Below, in pieces: positions 1 through 9,653 of a DNA stretch of 64,000 nt. The notes under the pieces are model-generated. The model did not search any database. It was not told the DNA's origin and was given only the letters and a program-made list of their open reading frames with translations. The translations under genes were made by a program, and so were the position numbers. Source of the DNA: Polychytrium aggregatum (Eukaryota > Chytridiomycota > Chytridiomycetes > Polychytriales). Position 1 is the stretch's first letter. Each line of letters starts with the position of its first letter. The DNA is taken from assembly GCF_025602895.1 (NCBI RefSeq), contig NW_026516214.1, positions 434,001 to 498,000 of the forward strand, given 5' to 3'.

Positions 1-2965
1 TGTACGGCTCTTGCAAAAGTACCTCGATGATAATCGAAAGGCAAGTCTGTTGCGGAAGGAGGGGATCGAGGCGACATTCAAAAAGATGGAAAAGCAGCAG
101 ATCGAGGTCAAGATTGCCCAAGAACTGTACGAAAAGAAAAACACCATGGCCGAGTCGGAGGAGCGAAACTGGAACGAGGAAGTGTCGAGAACAGACTCGA
201 GCGATAAATCCTCGACCGACTCGGCGCGATCACATCCGGACGAGGCTATGGTGAATGTCGGCATCTACGCTTTCCTTATCGAGGACTTTAACTCGGTCCT
301 CGCCCTTTGCCAGAGCCAGACGCGCCAGCAGGTAAACCCACCGATCGCCTGCCAGCATAGCTAGATCTGGCATCGGACTGAACACCTGCCACAATGGAGA
401 CACTTCGCGTTGAGAACAGTGGCAACGGCGCTAAAATTATCCCTCGGTGATATTGCCGAGGCGCAAGGCGACATCAATTAACATGGAATGTGTCTCCATC
501 TCCTCCCTGGGGTTATTGGGACGACAGGATCTCAAAACGCTCCTCGGCACCTACAAGTCATGCTATCTGGGCCAAGATATTGTCGAGTTCACAAAGACAC
601 AACTTGGCATTGACGACTCTGGAGCCTTGTCGATCGTCGAATATCTCGTCGCCCAGGGGTTCCTCAAGTCCGTGAGTGGCGGCAACCGCACTTCGGCACT
701 ATTCAGCGCCCAGGCATTCTACCAGTGGAAAAAGACGGAGATCGAGACCGATGTCCTGTTCAAAAAGCTCCAGCGCGAAGCTCGGCGGGCCGATGTGGAG
801 TATAAGAAAGCCGTCGAGGCCGCCGAAGCCACACGAATCCTACTGGAAAGCTACTGCGTCGACTACATGCATCAGATGCAGCAGCTTGAGCTCTCCAAGC
901 TGCAGATCATGCGGAGTGTTACCAAGGGTGTTGCGGCTGCGGAGCAACTCACGGTTCCGATCATTCAGCAAGTGACCGACAAGTTGAATATTTACTTGGA
1001 AACGTTCAACCCAGAGAAAGAGCTCCAGGTAAATCACCCACGTCCTTGATTCCGCGGACCGGATGCTGGACGTCAGCCAGATACTCATAGCCTTAGATTG
1101 GCACCAATCGGATGCTATCCATCGCTGTACAACCTCGAGCAAATCGAGAACCGATTCCAAGGCACCGAGAGTTGTTTACACGAAGGCATCAAATTCGCTG
1201 AGTGGTTGTTGGCCTTGGTCCATCAGTAGTACAATGCGTATCAACGCCTGCTCCGATTATCCGCACCTTTAGGTCTTTATTGATCGTGAACGAACCGGCA
1301 CCTCTCGCGTTCCTCCTATTGTGTACCACTCCCATCACTTTGGGACTCGAGATACCTTGTTTGGCGTCTCGCTTGAAGAATCCACTGCTCACCAGCAGCG
1401 CCGTGTCCCAGATATTATTCGCAAGTGCCTGGCTGTGCTTAAAGAGCGCCAGGCGCGCGACTATGCTTCGGGCGAACTCAATCACTGGTAATTCTGCTCG
1501 GACTGTGCTGACACCACCTGGATCCTCTGCGACAAACGGTGTTCCACATATTCATGCGGCCCGAATCGCAGGATATCTAAGTAGCTCTGCCTATCGCTTT
1601 GCTCTCGTTTGATCAGGCTGGAATCCAATACCAACCTTTCGGCCGTCTGTGCCCTCCGTGGCAAGCTGAACGGCGGTCCCTTGATAACCAAAGACATCCG
1701 CAAGCTGCCTACCCAAATCCTGGTCGGGGTCCTGAAGCTCTACATGGTAGAGCTTCCCGCTTCGGTGTGCAGGTGAGCCTTTTGATTTTGATGTGGGGGG
1801 GGGTGTCGCATCGATTTTGCTCTGCTGTCTGGCTTTATCTGCACTGACATCCGTATATCAATGGCCGCAGTCACGAAATCTACGAACCCTTGAAGCTTTT
1901 ATACTTTTCCAGTAGGCCACTCTCGTTGCTATAATGAGCATGCTCATGTCGTGGCGCCCGCGCTTGACATCATTCCATCTGCTCATCTCCTGTCCACAGA
2001 AACCGAAGACGAAACCCCCATGCGCTTGACATCGCTGCGGAGCCTTCTTATGACGCTTACGCCAGCCCACTTCTTCTCGCTGGCAGCACTAACGCGACAC
2101 TGGTCGAGGTGAGCGCTGCGATAGCAGGCGACGGCGGTGTCATAACCGGTGAATCGCTGATATGCCTATTCGTGTGCCGCACAGGATGGTTGAGTCTGTC
2201 GACAAGGCCGACTCGCGTATCACCGAGTTCACTCAATATCTCGGGCCGATCATCTTGCGGCCCAAGCACGACACCAAGGTCACGCTTCATGATAAGCACC
2301 CGGCGCGATTGCTGAGAGACTTGATCACACACAACGAAGCTATCTTCACCAACGAAGCCGCCTATACGCTTTTGAAAGAGGCACATTCAGCCCACGAAGC
2401 CTCTTCAGATCTCCCGTTGGGTGCCAGCCCTCTGCCTGTCACCGACGATACAAACGGGGCTCCGGCAGTGACTGCATCGATTCGCTCGAATGGAAGCACT
2501 GCTGCGGTATCGCCATACTCTGAGGATGAATTCGAGGATGACGACGAAGCATCGACTCGAGGCCTCTATGATCGCTCTGGGGCACGCCACTTTCGCGGCC
2601 GAAGCGAATCTTCGGTTGCCTCGAGCTTGGGCAAAGCAACCGGCTACAGTCTTACAATTGCGACGCGCGAATCTGAAATGTCAGAGGAGGCCGACGTTGT
2701 CGTTCTCGGCAGCATCAAGGAGGAGTATTCTCTCGGGACCACCATGGCGACACTGGCCGTCGATGTGACTGAGGCCGAGCACTCGCCCAGAAACTCGATC
2801 CACCGCATGTCGGGGATGCTGTCGCCCACACCGGTCGAGCCAGATGGCATTGCACCTGCTCGCGAGCGTTTGTCGATTATGAAGCAACTGTCCTCGGATA
2901 GCCTTATTCTTGAGGACGACATGGACGATGCCGAGATTGCCGAGATCGAAGAGGTGAGCGAATGA
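1..2965 (+). CDS. RGD2: Rgd2-like RhoGAP with F-BAR and DEP domains (5' partial)
   Basis: GTPase-activating protein for Rho/Cdc42-type GTPases, linking membrane curvature binding to GTPase switch-off. The gene enters the window already in the coding sequence. Exon to 331 encodes a coiled F-BAR segment. After an intron (332-527), exon 528-1028 encodes a DEP domain (from DLKTLLGTYKSCYLGQD) followed by the second F-BAR helical part. The exon from 1273 begins the RhoGAP domain (FGVSLEE, RVPDIIRKCLAVL). Later exons carry VLKLYMVELP near 1730, HEIYEPLKLLY near 1870, and the domain end after 2180 (ADSRITEFTQYLGPIILRP). A Ser/acidic tail ends at 2965. A DEP domain inserted inside the F-BAR region followed by RhoGAP is the Rgd2 architecture. 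Introns are short GT-AG. Exon edges between 1490 and 2190 are approximate; the N-terminus lies outside the window. Confidence 0.82.
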
Positions 2966-3651
2966 CGCTCTGATGTGCTTAGACTGCGGCGGAGGAACCC
3001 CCCAGGCTGCTATTTGCAGGATATTGTGCGATTTTGGATTGAGGCTCGCCCCGTCCTCTTCGTGGTTGACTATCGACCCCCCGCTTCGTCTTGTAATTGA
3101 TTCTGTCTTGGCCGGCCGACTAATGACCTCCATTTTGAACCTGCACTCAATACGGCGGGCCCCCACAGCACTTGGCTAGATTCAATTGAGACGAAACACC
3201 GTCGCTTGCCTGGTCGATACATCGATCGTTTCAACGAGTGCCCGTGCAAGCTCCCAGCTTGTGCACACCTCCGCTTCCCTTCGCCCCCTTTGTATGGTTT
3301 GATGCCTCCTTTCCAAAGTTATTTTGTTGCATCTGAATATGACCGTAGAAGCCAGCCTTTGCTTCGCCGATAGATCCGTCCGCCACACAATCCCCTGCTA
3401 AGCTTTGATTTGGAGTACGCTGATTTCTGTTTTCATGGAAGCGTCGTATACCTACTGCAGTTCCATTAAATGGCCGTGTCAGCGACATGTTGAGCCAACC
3501 CAATATATTGTGCTGATCTTGCTGAAACAACGCTTGCCGAACAATCGCGTTGCAAACCGCATAATATCAGCCTGTATAGTCGCTACTGGACTTTGCCCGC
3601 AACCTATTCGTTGGGAAGGCTCCTTTAGGGACACCAGGGTGCGGGGATCGA
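2966..3651. other. intergenic, no gene seen
   Basis: Tail-to-tail spacer between the RhoGAP gene (+) and the TPR-MYND gene (-). Only short ORFs without recognisable domains occur on either strand. I see no tRNA, transposon end or tandem repeat here; it should hold both 3' untranslated regions. Confidence 0.5.
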
Positions 3652-5226
3652 CTATCCATCCGTCTCGGGTGCGGGACACACAGATCCGTGGCTGCCCTCA
3701 GTTGCATCGTAATCGCGGCAAAACTCGCTACAGTACAGAGACGGGCAACGCTCGCACTTCAGGAATTGGTTCGGCTCGACTTCGTATTCCTCGCAGTTGC
3801 AGCACATGGCCAGCTCAGGGTTTGGATTGGCGCGGTAGGACTCGTTGCTGAGGGCCTTGAGCATGCTGTCACGCATGATTTCGGGCGCGGCGCTGCAGAC
3901 TGCTTGGTGGTCACTGCAATCCAGATCCTTGCATTCCGTCGAGCACCAGTGGCGGAGTAGGCAAATCTCGCATAGCAGTTCAAATGGCTCCGCAGGAGTC
4001 GAAGTGACGGTGCACATGTAGTTGGAGCATTTGGGATGCACATAGCCAAGCTCGCCCTCGACGACCTGGCCGAAGCGAAGCTGATCCCAGTGAAGCCTCC
4101 CAGCTCGGAGATGAAAGGTTTTGATCTGCAGCGGCAGGTCAATCGGCTGATCGAGCCAGAGGCCAAGGTACTGCAGGATGGCCCGCCAGTCACCAAACAT
4201 GTTGAGATCGATCATGTCTCGCATGACGGCCCTTCGAATGACCGGCAGACACTCTTCTTGTCGCTCGCAGAGTTTCACAAGTTCGATCAAATGCGCATTC
4301 CGGCTCTGAGTTTGGATAAAGAGCAGGCTATGCTCGGTAGTTTTGGGGTGCGGCGAGTTGTCGAGGATGTCCTTGCACATGTCGACGATGCGGTCGACGA
4401 TGGGTTTGGATAGGGCCGTGTTTTTGACCAGGACGATCAAGAGCTGGAGAAAGAGATCCTGGTATTCGATTTCGATCGGAACACGCAGGCGGCTGGACGG
4501 CTGCAGGCTGTCGAACTGGCTCATCCACCGCTCGGGATGCGCCATGATGATCAGGGGAATGACGGCCACCTCTCCATCAGCCAGAATCAAATCCAGCCAC
4601 GGCGACTTTACGGGTGGGTGTGAGGTGCACTTGTCAATCAGCACATCAACAAGATCCATGCGAGCCTTGCCGAGCCTTGGAAAGCCAACGATCGTCAGGT
4701 AGGATGAGCCGGTGAGCTTCAAGCGAGCAACCTTGGCTGCAAAATGATCGAACTGGGCATCGACATCATCGACCGCGAGCGACTCGGGGATATACCGACA
4801 TCCAAGGGTGTATCGCTTCAAAGCACGGAGGAAGCTTTTGAGGTTTTCTGCAGGCGGAATAACCGACTGGACCGAGATGATCTCCTTCGAGAGCTCAGTC
4901 AGCATGGAGTTGCCTGGGCAGGCGCTGAGGCCTGCAGCGGCAACGATCAAGGCTTCGCGGGCAAACCCGAGCATGAACATGGAGTATGCAACTCTGGCCC
5001 AGCCCTTGGCGTACGAGGCCGGTGCAAGATTCAGGCAGTGGATTGCCGTCTCGTAGGCGTGTGGGTGCAGGCCTAGCTTGGACTGGCATAGGGACATGTT
5101 TGAGAGGGAGAGATAGTCTGAGGCATCGAGGCTCAGAGCGGTGTTGTAGCAGGAGAGAGCCTTTGTGTAGTCCTTGGACTGGAATGCGGCGTTGCCGAGC
5201 TTGCGGTATTCGATCGAGGCGTACAT
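3652..5226 (-). CDS. TPR protein with two C-terminal MYND-type zinc fingers
   Basis: Single-exon gene of 524 residues. Residues ~1-110 form TPR repeats of the co-chaperone type (YRKLGNAAFQSKDYTKALSCY, then SLSNMSLCQSKLG), a fold that often docks Hsp70/Hsp90 tails. The middle (~120-390) is helical without a recognised domain. The C-terminus has two Cys/His clusters: ~392-440 (CSNYMC ... CEIC ... CSTEC ... HQAVC) and ~474-517 (CCNC ... CERC ... YCSEFC ... HGSVC), the spacing of MYND fingers, which are protein-protein interaction modules. The start is the ATG opening the TPR. No SET domain is visible, so it is not an obvious SMYD methyltransferase. Function beyond adaptor/co-chaperone is not inferable. 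It is transcribed in the same direction as the glyoxalase gene upstream. Confidence 0.8.
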   Translation of the reverse strand: MYASIEYRKLGNAAFQSKDYTKALSCYNTALSLDASDYLSLSNMSLCQSKLGLHPHAYETAIHCLNLAPASYAKGWARVAYSMFMLGFAREALIVAAAGLSACPGNSMLTELSKEIISVQSVIPPAENLKSFLRALKRYTLGCRYIPESLAVDDVDAQFDHFAAKVARLKLTGSSYLTIVGFPRLGKARMDLVDVLIDKCTSHPPVKSPWLDLILADGEVAVIPLIIMAHPERWMSQFDSLQPSSRLRVPIEIEYQDLFLQLLIVLVKNTALSKPIVDRIVDMCKDILDNSPHPKTTEHSLLFIQTQSRNAHLIELVKLCERQEECLPVIRRAVMRDMIDLNMFGDWRAILQYLGLWLDQPIDLPLQIKTFHLRAGRLHWDQLRFGQVVEGELGYVHPKCSNYMCTVTSTPAEPFELLCEICLLRHWCSTECKDLDCSDHQAVCSAAPEIMRDSMLKALSNESYRANPNPELAMCCNCEEYEVEPNQFLKCERCPSLYCSEFCRDYDATEGSHGSVCPAPETDG

Positions 5227-5622
5227 CTGGCTTGCGACAGGAGAGGTCGACGGGATATGGGCGACGATGCGACGATGCGACGATCGGGCGATGGCTGATC
5301 AAGACAAGATGAACACAGGCGTTCCCGCCAAGCCAGGCAAGAACCGCACGCGAGACGATCTCCTGTGGCCCGATTGACGAGCTCTGCCCCAGACCGGGCT
5401 CGGTCCGTGGGCATCAGGGTGGCATTGGCGACCCGCCAAAGAGCCAAGCAAGAGAACCAAGCAAGAGAGCTGGCCTCTCCCTACGAAACGGATATCTGTA
5501 TTTTGCTTTGGCGGCGATTCTTCCCACACTGCCATGCACATCAGCACCGTCCGTCCGTGCACAACCAGCACCATTCGTCCTGCCAGAGCATTATTGGCCG
5601 TGATCAAGCCAATGTTGGTCCG
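5227..5622. other. intergenic, promoter side of the TPR-MYND gene
   Basis: 396 bp between the glyoxalase II stop and the TPR-MYND start, both on the minus strand. It should contain the latter's promoter. A short direct repeat (gcgacgat units, 5263-5290) lies just upstream of the start. No gene is seen. Confidence 0.45.
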
Positions 5623-7792
5623 TCAAAGTTTAGGGTCTAGTCCCGCTGAGGACACAGGTGGCTTGAACTGGTCCTTCAACCTGCGCAAGCAGCCCGTCAA
5701 GATGGCTCGTGCCAGGAGCTCCTCCGAGTCCCCACCACCTTCGGCTTGGAGCTGCTGTCGGCATTCAGACTCGACGGCCTCTCGATCCTGATGCGATACG
5801 GTGCTCTGGATTCTTGCTTGGATCTCCCAGCTGTCAGCTGTCGAGCCCGAAACGACTAGGAAAGGATTGTGGCTGAATTCCTCAGCCACGGTGGAGGGAA
5901 TGGTCGGGGTGTTGCTGGCCTTGCAGTTATTTGCAGATTCGAGCTTCGACTGGAGTTTTATTCGGCCGAGATCAAAGAATTCGCGCGACGATGCAGAATA
6001 GCGGGATGCGTCAGATCTTCAGTACGTTGTCAGAGAGGCGGCTACACACATCCTAAGACACCAGGCAGATGTGGTCATGAAGGCACATTAACCATGCCAT
6101 ACAATCACAAACAGATACCTTGACAGATTCACTCGACGGATTGATCCAGTGTGCAAACACCAGATTGGAGTGAGTGTACTCATGGCCGGGCCACACTAAC
6201 GTCGAGGGATTGAGTTCGGCCCTGAGTAGAGACTGGATTCGCGCCATATCGACGCCTGTGCCTTCGAAGAAACGGCCTAGGAGCAAGGACGGTTGGCACA
6301 GATGAGGCGCCCCGTCGCAGGGTTAGATTGTACAATATCGCCACCTGCGCTCTTGCATCGCTCCGTGCATCAGTTGCGCATCGTCTTGTGCTGACTTACC
6401 AACTCCTCCGACAAACAGTGTATCGCCAGTGAAGACCGATGCTGGCATGTTGGCTGCAGAGCGGCGATTGGGGACCAGCGATCGGTAACCAACAGTATAT
6501 CAGCATGGTTCCGCGCACAAGTCCATGCGCCAGCCCATACAGCTACCAGAATGGCAGAACAACCGAGCTGTGTTGGACAAGCGGGTACGAGGAGGCCCGA
6601 GACATAGACAGAGACCTGGACACCAATGCACATACCGGCTGGATTGGATAGGGCTGGGTCGAAGAGATACACGAGACTTCCCTTGGTATGGTAGGGCGTA
6701 GAGAGCGCAGTGAAAGCCATGCGGCCAACCTGTGCAAAAGATTGGACTCTCATTAGTCCATGTAGGCAATTCAATCAACAGACGACGGCGGCCGCCAGAG
6801 GACGAGCAGCCATCCAGGGCCCCCTGCGGTTTGTCATGAGGCCACCAAACAACCGTCAAGCCATCGCGCATGCCGAATGGTGAGCGACTTGCCTTGAATC
6901 GATCTCCGCCATGTAGAGGCGAATCGATACAATAGAACGAGTTGTACGATACGGGCCCCTGGGTGAAGTCGACATGGCTGCCGTAAAACTTTGCGCTCGG
7001 AAATGTTTGCTTGAGGGCGGCGTTACCGCCGCTGTGGTCCCTGTTTCGAGGCGAGCGGATTATGGCATGGGTGGATCAACAGGATCGCAGCCAACACAAA
7101 CGGACCGATTCGCGTGATCATGATGAAAGCGGGCCCTGACCCACGCACCGGACGCTGCAAGTTTGCCTACCAGTGCTTGTGGGTGGTAAGGAAGGCGGCA
7201 ACGCTGGCAGTCGGGGCGTACACACGAAGCGCCTGCATGATGGCAGCGGGATCTGGGATGGAGCGGGATCGAAGAGGTGGTTCGTTGATGAGCGATATGG
7301 CGAAGAGTAGGACAGGATACGATCAGCGCAAGCTCAGCGACAAACAGACGACACTTGGAGCCGCGAACGGAGATATTCACGACGAGATTTGCGGCTCCGT
7401 ATTGCCCTTGTTAGACAGACAACTTGGGTGAAGTCGGTTGGAGACGTCCATGCATACCCGCAGGATCGATGATGGCAGCTTCCTCTGTACCGATGGGCAG
7501 GAAGTGAAGGTCAGAGCGCATGCACTGCCCGCAGAGTATCGTTTTCCATGGCCCGAGAGTGGGAAATACCTTTCTCCGTGTCCACAACAAGATAGCCATA
7601 GTTGTCTTCGAAATAGGGGACAGGGATGATCTTGAAGGGACCGGCGGTGTGAATGGCTGCGTCGCCGACGACGGTGTGAGGAGGCTTTGCACCGGCCTGG
7701 GCCGTCGTGTAGAAGTACCCAATGGGCGACTCGAAGAGGATCTGGCGAGCAGCGTTGCCGATCCACGATTTGATGAGGCGGAAGGACGACAT
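5623..7792 (-). CDS. GLO2: glyoxalase II (hydroxyacylglutathione hydrolase)
   Basis: Hydrolyses S-D-lactoylglutathione to D-lactate and glutathione, the second step of methylglyoxal detoxification. About seven exons on the minus strand. Exon 1 (7792 to ~7568) gives FKIIPVPYFEDNYGYLVVDTEK, the family N-terminal strand. The next exons spell the binuclear metal site across an intron: TTHKHW (near 7170) joined to DHSGGNAALK (near 7035), i.e. THxHxDH. Further exons give TPYHTKGSLVYLFD (near 6700), FTGDTLFVGG (near 6420) and WPGHEYTHSNL (near 6170). The last exon gives IPSTVAEEFSHNPFL and a longer than usual tail ending at 5623. The first exon extends upstream of the domain by ~50 residues, which could be a mitochondrial presequence. 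Exon borders are approximate. Confidence 0.88.
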
Positions 7793-8186
7793 GGTGGATG
7801 GTGGTGGATGGTGGTGGATGGTGGTGCAGCCGGCAATGGCTGGACTGTCGCTGCTCTGTCGATGGGTGCGCTGCCGAGTCGATACGCTCTCTTGGCCCTG
7901 TTGATGTCCCTCCTCGGCTCGGTTGGTATGCCCGGCCGATGGATGTGTCTCGGTCCGAACGGGCGTTCAGCTGATGGCGTCTCGGGTTCGGCGATGTATC
8001 CGACAGACGAACATCGTCCGGCCAACCAACTCCAACGAAGGCGGTGTTCCTTGGCCTCGGGCAAGCCAGCCACGCCATCCACAGCCATGTCACTCGGCTT
8101 GTCCCCGCCGACCCGCTGTTCCCCTCGTCGGCCCGCATCTCTCCCTTCGTCAGCCCGCCTCCATCCCCCGCCTCCTGTGCTCCAAG
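7793..8186. promoter_or_regulatory. divergent promoter region with a GGTGGATGGT microsatellite
   Basis: 394 bp between the divergent starts of glyoxalase II and the DM9 protein. Directly upstream of the glyoxalase ATG (7796-7832) is a tandem repeat of a 10-bp unit (ggtggatggt). No TATA element is obvious. The long antisense ORFs across this interval look like GC-rich shadows. Confidence 0.45.
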
Positions 8187-8792
8187 ATGCTCTTCCACCA
8201 TAAGCAGTCGTACTTTATCCCCTCGGACTACAAGCCGCACTCTCGCACCCACGACCGAGTCGCTGGCTTTGACGACTGGCTCGCCGAGACCAGGGAATAC
8301 GGCCGGGACTACGAGGCCATGCTGCAGCAGGGGCAGTCGCCCGTCTTCTACTGGGTCGCTACCTCGAGCCGGGCCATCCCGCCCAGCGCCATCCCCGTCG
8401 GACGAACAGCCGATGGCCGACCCCTGTACTGCGGCCGCACCTTCCACGAAACGGGTGTCCATCTCGGATGGGTCACGGCCGATGCCCCCGAGGGCCTCCA
8501 CTACTCTTACGCCGAGCGAGAGTTTTTCGAGACCGAGTTTGAAGTCCTTGTCGGCGACCTGAGCCGACTCCTGTGGATCGAGCAGTCCGGAGCCGCAAAG
8601 ATCCCAATTCAGCAGTTCCAGATCGAAGGCGGCTCCGAGGCCAACGGAACGGCCCAGTACGTTGCCATCGCCGAGCATGCTGGCGGCGTCTATGCCGGCA
8701 AGGCTATTGCTGGCGACTCCAAGGGCTGCCTGATCGGCTTCGACACCAAAGAAGTCGCCGTGGCCAAATACAGGGTTCTGGTGCGAAAGTAG
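8187..8792 (+). CDS. DM9 (DUF3421) domain protein
   Basis: Single-exon, 201 residues. The sequence has DM9-type features: GRTADGRPLYCGRTFHETGVHLGWV, and a second block GGSEANGTAQYVAIAEHAGGVYAGKAIAGD ending FDTKEVAVAKYRVLV. DM9 repeats occur in secreted or cytosolic proteins of insects and some fungi, some of which bind carbohydrate; a biochemical role here is unknown. I chose the ATG at 8187 because it opens the sequence with family-like content; the longer reading frame upstream is low-complexity and overlaps the divergent promoter. No signal peptide is visible from this start. Confidence 0.72.
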   Translation: MLFHHKQSYFIPSDYKPHSRTHDRVAGFDDWLAETREYGRDYEAMLQQGQSPVFYWVATSSRAIPPSAIPVGRTADGRPLYCGRTFHETGVHLGWVTADAPEGLHYSYAEREFFETEFEVLVGDLSRLLWIEQSGAAKIPIQQFQIEGGSEANGTAQYVAIAEHAGGVYAGKAIAGDSKGCLIGFDTKEVAVAKYRVLVRK

Positions 8793-9653
8793 GAGCGCTG
8801 CGGAATGTGGTGCCCTCAGCGCTGCCAGAGACAGTGGATGTTGTCATTGCTGCTGTCGTCGCACTTGCACTTGCACTTGCATTTGCCGTTGTATCTGTCT
8901 TCGAACGCTACCCCAATTTGCACCGTATGGTTGTTTGCGCTCGCCCTCCTGTTCAAGCCAGATCGTGGTTTCTTTGCAATCTGTTATTTCATTTCATTTC
9001 ATTTCATCGTCACCGAATTCAGTCTTTGCAGAAATCAATAGGAAACTCCGTGACAGTAGCTGTCCACCATACCCTCGGTGCGGGGATCGATCGCTGCGCC
9101 AGGGCATCACCCACGCTTCGGAATTAGGATTCTGTTGAGAGCGTCGCCCTCAGGGCCGAGGAGTGCTACGGCCCTGTCTTGCCTTCGAGGCAGCAAGATC
9201 GGTGAAGGCGAGAGCACTCGCTCGGGAAGGCTGTACAGCGGCTTGACCGATGTAACATCACGAACTCTTGATATTTCAGTGCCTCCTCCCGTTCAACCAG
9301 CTAGCCCACCCGTTTTGAATCAGGACGCCGATGGCTTGCGTGAGTTGAATGATGTTGATCGGCCGCTTGCCTGAACGACATCGATCGGCGTTCGCGCTGT
9401 TGCGATGGACTTGGCCGATGAGATATTGATCACAGAGCCACACTCGACCGATTGAGATAGGGTCGCGGCACTGCAGTGCAGCGGCACAGAAATAGATGGT
9501 GTGATGAAGAGCCGTTGTGAATGATACATGTTTGTATTCCTTTCCCCCCCTCAAAAGCAATCAAGTCCGGGCGGCCTTTGTGAATGCCATAGGCGTCAAG
9601 AAGGTCGCAGCACGACTGTCGCAGTGTCAAGCTGTCGAGCGACCCCATTGCGA
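8793..9653. other. intergenic between convergent genes, simple repeats only
   Basis: Spacer between the DM9 gene (+) and CDC14 (-). It contains short simple repeats: cacttg units at 8860-8885 and atttc units at 8986-9007. A C-tract lies near 9545. No ORF has recognisable content and no transposon end is seen. Confidence 0.45.

Noticed and set aside
3625-3650. agggacacc sequence resembling a Fanzor-family element end
   Set aside because: Only the short gggacacc match; no A-rich stretch, no TA-CAG start and no partner end nearby.
7377-8678. 433-codon minus-strand ORF across the glyoxalase-DM9 promoter and DM9 gene
   Set aside because: It is antisense to the DM9 protein, runs through the 10-bp microsatellite, and is low-complexity with no domain; a GC-rich shadow.
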